Shown here: positions 15,818-23,835 of the stretch, in pieces
Layout of the letters: every line of letters starts with the position of its first letter
How positions within the stretch are numbered: the first letter of the stretch is position 1
Assembly: GCA_903934745.1 (NCBI GenBank)
Contig: CAIZOZ010000507.1
Location: 1-26,817, forward strand
Length of the DNA: 26,817 nucleotides
Direction: 5' to 3'
Source of the DNA: an uncultured cyanobacterium
Lineage (GTDB): Bacteria; Cyanobacteriota; Cyanobacteriia; PCC-6307; Cyanobiaceae
The notes under the pieces: generated by a model
Databases searched by the model: none
What the model was told of the DNA's origin: nothing
Seen by the model: only the letters and a program-made list of their open reading frames with translations
Program-made: the position numbers and the translations under genes

Positions 15818-17023
15818 ACCGGCACTCACCACCACCCGCAGCAGCCCCAGAAGCAGTTCACGATCCTCCTCCTCCCTGGGGGTTGGAGGATCGCTGAACA
15901 ACTCACTGAGCGGGTCCTGTTCTTCCTCCAGCTCAGGGGCTGGCTGCTTCCGAGGCTCCAGATCCTGGGCCAGATCCTGGGGTTGATGAGGCGCTTCCGG
16001 CTCCAGGTTCGGTTGGCGTCGTTCTGACGTCAGGTTCGGGTTGATATTGCGTGGCTCTTGCCAGTCCAGGAGCGGAAAAGCGTCGCTATGGCTGGGCGAG
16101 CCAGATTCACCCTGGGCTTGCAGCCGTTCGGGGCTGGCGATCGGGTTGATGGCCGACAGGGTGGTCGTTGAGGCCGTGATGTCGTCGTCGATCAAGGCAA
16201 GCGGCGCTGGCGGTTCCAGCTCCGTCAGCTCCAGTTCTTCAGCCAGGCTTGGATCGGCCTGGTGGACTTCAACTAGTTCCGGTTCATCCACCACCTCCGG
16301 GATCAGGGGGGCTGGCTCGGCAGCTGCCGGGGCGCTGGCCTCGCTGGCTGCATCGCCTGGCTGGGGAGGTCGGGTGGTCGCCGGGGGCGCCAGTGGGGTC
16401 GCCACCGTGGTCCAGGGGGTTGGTGCCGCCGAGGATGGTGCTGCGGTGGCGGCGCTGCTGGTTGCGGTGCCGGCCACCAGCCAGGGCATCGCCAAGGAGC
16501 TGCTGGCGGCTGGAGCCGTGGCCGTTGGAGCCATGGTCGTTGGAGCGGTAGTGGCCGAACTGGCGCTGGCTGCAGGCCAGGGGGCTGCCGGCTCGGTGCT
16601 GGTTGGAGCCAGCGCCGGCTCGCTGTCGGCTGTCGCCGCTGGTGCCTGGTGCTGTGATTCGGAGGCGCTGGCCTGGACCTCGCCGGCCTTGCTCAGGGCG
16701 GTGGTCGTCTGGTTCGGCAGGCTGCATTGCTGCAGGCCCTGCTCGGCGATCTGGCGCAGGGCCAACTCGGCCTTGCTGTGCAGCACGTCGCTGTAGAGGT
16801 CTTCGGCTGCAGCGCGCTCGTTAAAGCCATAGAGATGGGCGTGGGCCATCAGCAGTTGCACCCGCTCCTTCAGCCCTTCAGGCCCAGGCGCGCTGCTCCG
16901 AGGGATCTCCTCCAGCAAGCTTTGGCCCTGGTCGATCACTTCGCCCCACTGGTCGGCGCAGTAGGCCTGTTCGATGGCGCCATAGCGTTCGGTGGGATTG
17001 CGGCGATCGGCAGACTCAGCCAT
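15797..17023 (-). CDS. Conserved cyanobacterial low-complexity protein
   Basis: A 408-residue protein of unknown function. The first 100 or so residues are ordered and helical (RYGAIEQAYCADQWGEVI, then LLMAHAHLYGFNERAAAEDL and VLHSKAELALRQIAEQGL), resembling a TPR-like helical repeat conserved beside tilS in picocyanobacteria as I recall them. Residues 120-240 are Ala/Ser/Thr/Pro-rich and look disordered. Residues 240-390 are acidic and Pro-rich with short motifs. The end (EEEDRELLLGLLRVVVSAG) is a hydrophobic helix. There is no signal peptide. The ATG at 17023 overlaps the tilS stop by eight bases, pointing to coupled translation; TTG at 17032 would add three residues. Its 3' end overlaps rnj by 21 bases. 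Confidence 0.75.
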   Translation of the reverse strand: MAESADRRNPTERYGAIEQAYCADQWGEVIDQGQSLLEEIPRSSAPGPEGLKERVQLLMAHAHLYGFNERAAAEDLYSDVLHSKAELALRQIAEQGLQQCSLPNQTTTALSKAGEVQASASESQHQAPAATADSEPALAPTSTEPAAPWPAASASSATTAPTTMAPTATAPAASSSLAMPWLVAGTATSSAATAAPSSAAPTPWTTVATPLAPPATTRPPQPGDAASEASAPAAAEPAPLIPEVVDEPELVEVHQADPSLAEELELTELEPPAPLALIDDDITASTTTLSAINPIASPERLQAQGESGSPSHSDAFPLLDWQEPRNINPNLTSERRQPNLEPEAPHQPQDLAQDLEPRKQPAPELEEEQDPLSELFSDPPTPREEEDRELLLGLLRVVVSAGSAGDGG

Positions 17024-18131
17024 GGCCTTCAACGTCTCGGATCAGCCTCAGTGTGGTTCGCTCCCAGAGCAGGTGCCAGCGATCCGCCAGGCAGAGCCGA
17101 CCAGGCCCGCGGTTGGCGGCCAGGCGCTCAATCAGGATTTCCAGCGGCTGGCTCTCGAGACCGCGGCCGGTGTGCCGCTCCAGCCAGTGCCGCAACAGCC
17201 GCCGTTGTCCCGCCGCCGACAGCGCCAGCAGCCCACGACGTGCCAGGGTCGGCTGGTCTGAATCGCCCCCAAGCGTGAGGGCGGCCAGGGCCAGATCCAG
17301 CAACTCTTGTTGTTGCTCCAGTTCGGCTGCCAGCCGTTCCGCCTGGGCGCTGATGCGCAGGCTGGCGCCGGGATGCAGGGCTTCCAGCACCGGCAGCACC
17401 GCGGCGCGCACCCGGTTGCGGCTGAGTCGCCCGTCGTCGTTGCTGGGGTCAAGCCAGATCGGCAGCCCCCGCTGCTGGCAGATGCGGGCCGTATCGGCCC
17501 GGGAAAAGATCAGGAGCGGCCGCACCAGCAGCAGAGCGCTGTCGGGTTGGGGCTGACTGGCTGGTTGCTGGTGGGAGGGACAGGGCAAGGGGCGGCTGGC
17601 CCGCAGGCTGGCGAGGCCGCGGCGATGGCTGCCACGGGCCAGATTCAGCAGGACGGTTTCGGCCCGGTCGCTGGCGGTGTGGGCGGTGAGCACGTGGCGG
17701 CAGCCGTGCCGCAGGGCTTCTTGGGCCAGGCCGTCGTAGCGCCACTGGCGGCCGATGGCTTCGCGGTTGCCACTGCCACTGCTAACACTGTTGCTATCGC
17801 CGTTGCCGCTGGCCTGGGCCCGTTCCGTGTGCAGGAGCAGTCCCTGACCCTGCGCCCAGGCTGCCAGCTCCTGCGCCTGGCGGCTGCCCTCGGCACGCCA
17901 GCCGTGGTCGCCATGCCACAACCGCAGCGTCCAGCCATGCAGAGCTTGTAGATCTCGCAACAAGGCCAGCATCGCCATCGAGTCCTGGCCGCCTGAGATC
18001 GCCAGCAGCAGCGAAGCGCCCGGGGGCAGCAGCTGGGGCTGGCGGCGTAGGTGGCGATGCAGCCGGTGTTGTTCGGCACTCCAGCGGGCGGGATCGCTGC
18101 CGGCTTCGGATGGGAGAATCAGTTCAGCCAT
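17016..18131 (-). CDS. tilS: tRNA(Ile)-lysidine synthase
   Basis: A 371-residue PP-loop ATPase that converts C34 of the CAU isoleucine tRNA to lysidine so that AUA is read correctly. It has SGGQDS (46-51), HGDHGWR (73-79), AHTASDRAETVLLNLARGS (150-168) and DPSNDDGRLSRNRVRAAVLP, all typical of TilS. An insert of about 15 small polar residues (around 108-122, rich in Ser, Gly and Asn) lies between the second and third blocks, and its DNA is repeat-like. The ATG at 18131 is only 14 bases from the start of the divergent ycf23. The stop overlaps the following gene, so the two form one unit. Confidence 0.95.
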   Translation of the reverse strand: MAELILPSEAGSDPARWSAEQHRLHRHLRRQPQLLPPGASLLLAISGGQDSMAMLALLRDLQALHGWTLRLWHGDHGWRAEGSRQAQELAAWAQGQGLLLHTERAQASGNGDSNSVSSGSGNREAIGRQWRYDGLAQEALRHGCRHVLTAHTASDRAETVLLNLARGSHRRGLASLRASRPLPCPSHQQPASQPQPDSALLLVRPLLIFSRADTARICQQRGLPIWLDPSNDDGRLSRNRVRAAVLPVLEALHPGASLRISAQAERLAAELEQQQELLDLALAALTLGGDSDQPTLARRGLLALSAAGQRRLLRHWLERHTGRGLESQPLEILIERLAANRGPGRLCLADRWHLLWERTTLRLIRDVEGHG

Positions 18132-18145
18132 TCCGCTCGCCGTCG

Positions 18146-18928
18146 ATGACGCGTCTCTCCAGCCTGCCCCCTTCCCTGGCCCGTGCCATTGCGGAACGTC
18201 GCGTGCTCAAGGTCATCGCTGGCCTGACCAATCACGATGGCGCCTCGGTGCGGGCCATCGCCCGCGCCGCCGCCGCCGGTGGCGCCGATCTGGTTGACAT
18301 CGCCTGTGATGCCGACCTGGTGCGCCAGGTGGCCGAGGCGGCTCCCGGTCTGCCGATCTGCGTGTCCGCTGTCGATCCCGAGCTGTTCCCGGCCGCCGTC
18401 GCCGCGGGTGCCCAGTGGGTGGAAATCGGTAACTTCGATGCTTTCTATGCCGAGGGCCGCATCTTTACGGCCGCCGAAGTGCTGGCGCTCACCCGCCGCA
18501 CCCGGGAGCTGTTGCCCCAGGTGGTGCTCTCGGTGACCGTGCCTCACGTGTTGCCGCTCGATCAGCAGGAACAGCTGGCGCTGGATCTGGTGGCGGCTGG
18601 CGCCGATCTGATCCAGACCGAGGGTGGCACCAGTGCCAGACCCTTCAGCGCCGGGGTGCTCGGCTTGATCGAGAAGGCGGCCCCCACCCTGGCGGCAGCC
18701 CATGCGATCAGCCGTGCTCTCGCCGCCGCCGAGCTGGAGTGCCCGGTGCTGTGCGCCTCCGGTCTCTCCAGCGCCACCGTGCCCCTGGCCCTGGCGGCCG
18801 GTGCTGCTGGCGTGGGTGTGGGCTCGGCTGTGAACCGGCTCAGCGATGAACTGGCGATGGTGGCTGTGGTGCGTGGGCTGCGGGAGGCAATCGCCCCGGT
18901 GGTCAGCGCCGTCGCCGGAGCTGTCTGA
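18146..18928 (+). CDS. ycf23: Ycf23/DUF561 family protein
   Basis: A 260-residue protein of the Ycf23/DUF561 family, found in cyanobacteria and some plastids, with a TIM-barrel-like pattern: VLKVIAGLTNHD, GGADLVDIACD, ICVSAVDPELF, WVEIGNFDAFYAEG, VLSVTVPHVLPLDQQEQLA, ADLIQTEGGTSA and PVLCASGLSSATVPLA at the strand ends. The reaction is not known. The frame is open 12 codons further upstream, into tilS on the other strand, but family members begin near MTRLSSLPPSLARAI, so the ATG at 18146 is chosen. Only 14 bases separate it from the divergent tilS start, so its promoter must lie within the tilS coding sequence. A strong hairpin follows 48 bases after its stop. Confidence 0.9.
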   Translation: MTRLSSLPPSLARAIAERRVLKVIAGLTNHDGASVRAIARAAAAGGADLVDIACDADLVRQVAEAAPGLPICVSAVDPELFPAAVAAGAQWVEIGNFDAFYAEGRIFTAAEVLALTRRTRELLPQVVLSVTVPHVLPLDQQEQLALDLVAAGADLIQTEGGTSARPFSAGVLGLIEKAAPTLAAAHAISRALAAAELECPVLCASGLSSATVPLALAAGAAGVGVGSAVNRLSDELAMVAVVRGLREAIAPVVSAVAGAV

Positions 18929-18975
18929 GCTGGGCAGGGAGCGCTTGGATCCGTCCCGCGGCCCGTTCGCCTGAA

Positions 18976-19013
18976 CCCTGAGGCAAGCTATTCTGTTCAG
19001 GCTTGCCTCAGGG
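18976..19013. terminator. Strong hairpin after ycf23
   Basis: CCCTGAGGCAAGC (18976-18988) and GCTTGCCTCAGGG (19001-19013) make a perfect 13-bp stem with a 12-base loop, 48 bases after the ycf23 stop. No T-run follows on either strand, so it is a terminator or RNA-stabilising hairpin without the usual tract. The rest of the 270-base gap to the next gene shows nothing clear. Confidence 0.55.
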
Positions 19014-19198
19014 CCTGAAGCTGGCCCTGCCGCCGCTGGTGATCGTCTTGGGCGCGGCTGCTGGGATGCCCAGCTGCAGGTGCTGGCGGGGCTTGTGGTG
19101 GCGTCTTACGGCTGGATAGCTCCTGAATTGCGACATGTCCGTGTCTGCCGCGCGGGCTTTCCCTAGGTTGCGATTCTGAACCTTCAACGTCACACCCC

Positions 19199-19627
19199 AT
19201 GGGCGCGCTCATCTGGTTGGTGCAATGGCCGATCCGGGCCTTGATTCTGCTGCTCGTTTCCAGGTTGCCCCTGGGGGTGGAAATGGCCAGCTTCCCGATT
19301 GCCCTGCTGTCGGCCGTTGTCATCGGTCTGCTGGGCACGTTGCTGGTCTGGCCGCTCAAGCTGCTGCTGGCGCCGATCTGGGCGATCACCTCCCTGGGGG
19401 GTCTGATCGGGCCGATCTCCTTCCTGTTCAACTGGCTGATCACGATTCTGCTGTTCGGCCTGGCGGCCTGGCTCATCGAGGGCTTTCGGCTCAAGCACGG
19501 CATGGTGAGCGCCGCTCTTGGTGCCTTGGTGTACAGCGTGCTCAGCTATTTCATCCTCAAGCTGCTGGGCCTGGAAGTGCCACTCACCCGGGCCATGGTC
19601 CAGCTGCTTTCCGGTTCAATCGGCTGA
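19199..19627 (+). CDS. Small membrane protein, phage holin 4 / YvlD-like
   Basis: A 142-residue, very hydrophobic protein with four membrane helices (about residues 5-21, 30-53, 66-92 and 100-125). The pattern, with FPIALLSAVVIGLLGTLL, LFGLAAWLIEGFRLKHG and ALGALVYSVLSYFI, matches the family-4 'phage holin' (YvlD/DUF360-like) proteins found in many bacterial chromosomes. Despite the name there is no phage context here and no endolysin nearby, so lysis is not implied; the function is unknown. The ATG at 19199 has no clear ribosome-binding site. uvrB follows on the same strand after 151 bases. Confidence 0.8.
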   Translation: MGALIWLVQWPIRALILLLVSRLPLGVEMASFPIALLSAVVIGLLGTLLVWPLKLLLAPIWAITSLGGLIGPISFLFNWLITILLFGLAAWLIEGFRLKHGMVSAALGALVYSVLSYFILKLLGLEVPLTRAMVQLLSGSIG

Positions 19628-19778
19628 TCAGATCAAGGCTGGCGACAATGTTCGTCTGGGAAGGCAGGCTCGCGGCTGGCTGTGGCCTGCTGGCTGATCG
19701 TGCCCAAGGCCGCTTGTGTTCTGCCTGGACGGTTCTCCTCAGCCTCGCACTGCAGGCCGGTGGCCCCAGAATGGCTTG

Positions 19779-21782
19779 ATGCTTTTTCAGCTCCACGCCC
19801 CTTACGAACCCAAGGGTGACCAGCCCACCGCCATCGAAACCCTGGTGGCCGGGGTCGACGGCGGTGATCAATATCAGACCCTGCTCGGGGCCACCGGCAC
19901 CGGCAAGACCTTCTCGATCGCCAATGTGATCGCCCGCACCGGTCGGCCCACCCTGGTGCTGGCCCACAACAAGACCCTGGCGGCCCAGCTCTGCAATGAG
20001 TTGCGTGAGTTTTTCCCGAATAATGCGGTCGAATATTTTATCTCCTATTACGATTACTATCAGCCCGAGGCTTATGTGCCGGTTTCGGATACCTATATCG
20101 CCAAAACAGCCTCGATCAACGAAGAGATCGACATGCTGCGTCACTCCGCTACCCGCTCCCTGTTTGAGCGACGTGATGTGATTGTGGTGGCCTCGATCAG
20201 CTGTATTTATGGCCTCGGTATTCCCTCTGAATATCTCAAGGCGGCCGTCAAATTTCAGGTGGGCGAGAGTCTGGATCTGCGCGGTTCCTTGAGGGAACTG
20301 GTGAATAATCAATACTCGCGCAATGATGTGGAGATTTCCCGCGGCCGTTTCCGGGTGCGGGGCGATGTGCTGGAGATCGGCCCGGCCTATGAAGACCGGC
20401 TGGTGCGGATTGAGCTGTTTGGGGATGAGGTGGAGGCGATTCGCTATGTGGATCCCGTCAGTGGTGAGATTCTGCAGAGCCTGGATACCATCAACATCTA
20501 TCCTGCCAAGCACTTTGTCACTCCCAAAGAGCGCTTGAAGGGAGCAATCCAGGAAATCCGCACCGAACTGCGTGAACGCTTGGACGTGCTCAACTTGCAG
20601 GGCCGACTGCTCGAGGCCCAACGGCTGGAACAGCGCACCACCTATGACCTCGAGATGCTGGAGCAGGTGGGCTACTGCAACGGCGTGGAGAACTATGCGC
20701 GCCATCTGGCCGGGCGTGAGGCAGGTACGCCGCCGGAATGTCTGATTGATTACTTCCCCGATGACTGGCTGCTGGTGATTGATGAGAGCCACGTCACCTG
20801 CTCCCAATTGCAGGCGATGTACAACGGCGACCAGAGCCGCAAGCAGGTGCTGATTGAGCATGGCTTCCGCCTGCCCAGTGCTGCCGACAATCGGCCACTC
20901 AAGGGGGAGGAGTTCTGGCAGAAGGCGAAGCAGACCATCTTTGTGAGTGCCACCCCCGGAGCCTGGGAGCTGGCCCAGAGCCAGGGGCATGTGGCCGAGC
21001 AGGTGATCCGCCCCACCGGTGTGCTTGATCCGATTGTGGAGGTGCGGCCCAGCGATGGCCAGGTGGACGATCTGCTCGGTGAAATCCGGCTGCGGGCGGA
21101 GCGCCGGGAGCGGGTGCTGGTGACCACCCTCACCAAGCGCATGGCCGAAGACCTCAGCGATTACCTGGCCGAAAATGGTGTGAAGGTGCGCTATCTGCAC
21201 TCCGAAATCCATTCGATTGAGCGCATCGAAATCCTCCAGGATTTACGCAATGGCGAATATGATGTATTGGTGGGAGTGAACCTGCTGCGTGAAGGACTGG
21301 ATCTGCCGGAGGTGTCCCTCGTGGCGATTCTCGATGCCGACAAGGAGGGTTTTCTGCGGGCCGAGCGCTCCTTGATTCAGACGATCGGCCGGGCCGCCCG
21401 CCATGTGGATGGCAAGGCCCTGCTCTATGCCGACAATCTCACCGATTCGATGGCCAGGGCCATTTCTGAAACCGAGCGCCGCCGAGCGATTCAACATGCC
21501 CACAACGAGCGGCATGGCATCACGCCATCCCCCGCTGGCAAACGTGCCGGCAATTCAATCCTCACGTTCCTGGAGACGTCGCGGCGGCTCAATGATGATC
21601 AGCTGGTTCAGGCCGTTGAGCAGGCTGAGCACAATGAAGTGTCGCTTGATGCCTTGCCGGAGCTGATCAGCCAGCTGGAGGACAAGATGAAGAGTGCCGC
21701 CAAGAATCTCGAGTTCGAGGAGGCTGCCAATCTGCGCGACCGTATCAAGACTCTGCGTCAGAAGTTGGTGGGCAGGGCCTGA
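19779..21782 (+). CDS. uvrB: Excinuclease ABC subunit B
   Basis: A 667-residue damage-recognition helicase of nucleotide excision repair, working with UvrA and UvrC. It shows Walker A GATGTGKT (37-44), LAHNKTLAAQL, the beta-hairpin that grips DNA (YYDYYQPEAYVP, about 90-101), IDESH, the helicase motifs TLTKRMAEDL, VGVNLLREGLDLPEVSLV and QTIGRAARHV, and the C-terminal UVR motif that binds UvrC (about 637-665). Length and motifs are complete. The frame is open 21 codons further upstream, but the family starts M-x-FQL-x-APYEP, so the ATG at 19779 is used. Codon choice is noticeably more AT-rich around 20020-20330 than in the rest of the gene. Confidence 0.97.
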   Translation: MLFQLHAPYEPKGDQPTAIETLVAGVDGGDQYQTLLGATGTGKTFSIANVIARTGRPTLVLAHNKTLAAQLCNELREFFPNNAVEYFISYYDYYQPEAYVPVSDTYIAKTASINEEIDMLRHSATRSLFERRDVIVVASISCIYGLGIPSEYLKAAVKFQVGESLDLRGSLRELVNNQYSRNDVEISRGRFRVRGDVLEIGPAYEDRLVRIELFGDEVEAIRYVDPVSGEILQSLDTINIYPAKHFVTPKERLKGAIQEIRTELRERLDVLNLQGRLLEAQRLEQRTTYDLEMLEQVGYCNGVENYARHLAGREAGTPPECLIDYFPDDWLLVIDESHVTCSQLQAMYNGDQSRKQVLIEHGFRLPSAADNRPLKGEEFWQKAKQTIFVSATPGAWELAQSQGHVAEQVIRPTGVLDPIVEVRPSDGQVDDLLGEIRLRAERRERVLVTTLTKRMAEDLSDYLAENGVKVRYLHSEIHSIERIEILQDLRNGEYDVLVGVNLLREGLDLPEVSLVAILDADKEGFLRAERSLIQTIGRAARHVDGKALLYADNLTDSMARAISETERRRAIQHAHNERHGITPSPAGKRAGNSILTFLETSRRLNDDQLVQAVEQAEHNEVSLDALPELISQLEDKMKSAAKNLEFEEAANLRDRIKTLRQKLVGRA

Positions 21783-21902
21783 ATCCGGTGGCGTCAGGGT
21801 CCGCCAAGGGCTGGTGGCCGGTAGTTCCGCGCGACCAGGCTGGCGGAGTGATTTGGGAACTGGCTGGCCTGCGCTGGGGGTGGGAGCTGGTTCACGCTTC
21901 GT

Positions 21903-23720
21903 TCAGGGCAGCGGTGCCTCTGTGCCCTCGGCCAGGTGTTCGGTCACGCCCCCGAGCGCGAAGGCCGCATGCACGGCCTGCAGCGCCCGCACGCCATCGC
22001 GTTCCGGCACCACGCAGCTGGTGCGGATTTCGCTGGTGGCGATCAGTTCGATGTTGATGCCGGCCTCGGCGATGGCGCGGAACATGCGGGCGGCGGTGCC
22101 TGGCGTGCTGGGCATGCCGGCGCCGACGGCGCTGACCCGGGCGATGGCGGATCCCTCCTCCACGCAGGCCTCGGGCCATTGCAGCAGCAGGGGAGCCAGA
22201 GCGGCTTCGGCGCGACTGAGATCCTCCCGCTTGAGCACGAAACTCATGTCCCGGCTCAGCTGCTGCCCCATCGTGTGGGTGCGCTCGGACTGGACGATGG
22301 CATCGAGACTGATGGCGGCCTCCGCCAGGGTGCGGCAGACCGCCGCCGCACTGCCGGGTTGGTCTGGCACATGGCGCACGGTGACCTGAATCTGATCGCG
22401 ATCAAGGGCGACGCCGCGCACCGCCGGAGCTGCCAGTTGGTCGCTCACCGTGTGGTGTCCCAACTGGCGGTCTTGCAGTTCGAAGGCCTCGGCTGTGGCC
22501 CGCAGGGCCTTGGGCCCGGCCCGGCCGGCCACCACGCAGCTCACCTTCACCTCGCTGGTGGCGATCAAGCGCAGGTTGATGCCCAGGCGGGCCAGGGTGT
22601 CGAACAGGCGAGCCGCGACGCCGGGGCGCCCGAGGATGCCAGCCCCGGAAATGCTGATCTTGGCCATGTCGGCCTCGCCGCTGAGTACGGCGGCGTCGGC
22701 GCCCATGGCGCTCAGCACCTGGCGGCAGACCTGGCTGGCCCGCTCCAGATCGGCCTCGGCCAGGGTGAAGGCGATGTCGTTGCTGCCGCCGTCCTGGGTG
22801 GCCTGCACGATCAGATCCACATTCAGTTCAGCGGCGCCGAGGGCTTCAAACAGCTGGGCTGCCACCCCGGGCCGATCAGGCACATCCGTCAGTGCCAGCA
22901 CCGCTTGCTGCAGCACGAGGTCAGCCCCATCCACCGGTTTGCCGAGTTCAAGGCCCTCCTGGCCATTGGCGCGGGCGCTGCCGCTGGTGAGCCTGGTGCC
23001 AGGGGCATCGCTCCAGCTGGAGCGCACCACCAGCGGCACGCCGTAGTTGCGGGCGATCTCCACAGCCCGCGGATGCAGCACCGCCGCCCCGAGACTGGCC
23101 AGTTCCAGCATTTCATCGCAGCTCACCGACTCCATCAGCTGGGCGTCACCCACCTTGCGTGGGTCGGTGGTGAGCACCCCCGGCACATCGGTGTAGATCT
23201 CGCAGGCATCGGCCCCCAGGGCTGCGGCCAGGGCCACGGCTGAGGTGTCGGAGCCGCCCCGGCCCAGGGTGGTGATTTCCGGGGTGCCGGCGACACCGCT
23301 GCTGGTGCCTTGAAAGCCGGCCACCACCACCACCTGGCCGTCATCCAGCAGGCGCCGCAGTCGTTCGGTGCGCACCTCGAGGATGCGGGCCCGGCCGTGG
23401 GCCGATTCGGTGACGATGCCGGCCTGGGGGCCGGTCATCGACACGGCTGGAACACCCAGTTGGTGCAGCGCCATCGACAGCAGGGCGATCGACACCTGTT
23501 CGCCGGTGGCCAGCAGCATGTCCAGCTCCCGCTGGGGCGGCTGGGCGCTGATCGCCCGCGCCAGGCCGGTGAGTTGATCGGTGGTGTGGCCCATGGCCGA
23601 CACCACGATCACCAGTTCGTGCCCTTGCTCCCGGCTGGCGGCAATGCGTCGCGCCACGGCCTGGATGCGTTCCACATCCGCGACCGATGTGCCCCCGAAT
23701 TTCTGAACTAACAGGGCCAT
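21903..23720 (-). CDS. lysC: Aspartate kinase with four ACT domains
   Basis: A 605-residue enzyme that phosphorylates aspartate, the first step to lysine, threonine and methionine. The kinase domain (1-255) has KFGGTSV (7-13), TLGRGGSDTSAVALAAAL (151-168) and YTDVPGVLTTDPR. The regulatory part holds four ACT domains (about 273-345, 353-420, 444-515 and 526-590), the doubled arrangement typical of cyanobacterial enzymes, which bind lysine and threonine as feedback inhibitors. The duplication is visible as GINLRLIATSEVKVSCVV (380-397) and GINIELIATSEIRTSCVV (554-571). The ATG at 23720 gives the standard start MALLVQKFGG; TTG at 23726 is less likely. It is convergent with uvrB, 120 bases apart, and its product feeds Asd, encoded elsewhere in this window. 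Confidence 0.97.
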   Translation of the reverse strand: MALLVQKFGGTSVADVERIQAVARRIAASREQGHELVIVVSAMGHTTDQLTGLARAISAQPPQRELDMLLATGEQVSIALLSMALHQLGVPAVSMTGPQAGIVTESAHGRARILEVRTERLRRLLDDGQVVVVAGFQGTSSGVAGTPEITTLGRGGSDTSAVALAAALGADACEIYTDVPGVLTTDPRKVGDAQLMESVSCDEMLELASLGAAVLHPRAVEIARNYGVPLVVRSSWSDAPGTRLTSGSARANGQEGLELGKPVDGADLVLQQAVLALTDVPDRPGVAAQLFEALGAAELNVDLIVQATQDGGSNDIAFTLAEADLERASQVCRQVLSAMGADAAVLSGEADMAKISISGAGILGRPGVAARLFDTLARLGINLRLIATSEVKVSCVVAGRAGPKALRATAEAFELQDRQLGHHTVSDQLAAPAVRGVALDRDQIQVTVRHVPDQPGSAAAVCRTLAEAAISLDAIVQSERTHTMGQQLSRDMSFVLKREDLSRAEAALAPLLLQWPEACVEEGSAIARVSAVGAGMPSTPGTAARMFRAIAEAGINIELIATSEIRTSCVVPERDGVRALQAVHAAFALGGVTEHLAEGTEAPLP

Positions 23721-23835
23721 TCCCAAGCGTCAGATGGAATTGTGGGTTGATTATCGGCGTGGACGGGGCCCGATGCCCCGGGCGAGAGGCTGACAAGCGC
23801 GCCAGTCTCTCGGGAGATGATTTTGAGATCACAGG
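23721..23835. other. lysC upstream region
   Basis: These 115 bases between the lysC start and the IS630 remnant must contain the lysC promoter. A GGGGCCC/GGGCCC-like GC-rich patch (around 23764-23783) is present. I see no gene or clear promoter boxes. Confidence 0.4.

Noticed and set aside
19199..19627. Prophage origin for the holin-like gene
   Set aside because: No phage genes are nearby; chromosomal YvlD-like proteins carry the same label.
19584..21212. 542-codon minus-strand frame opposite uvrB
   Set aside because: It mirrors uvrB codon by codon and has no independent signature.
21936..23243. 435-codon plus-strand frame opposite lysC
   Set aside because: It is a shadow of lysC; His/Gln/Ala-rich with no motif.
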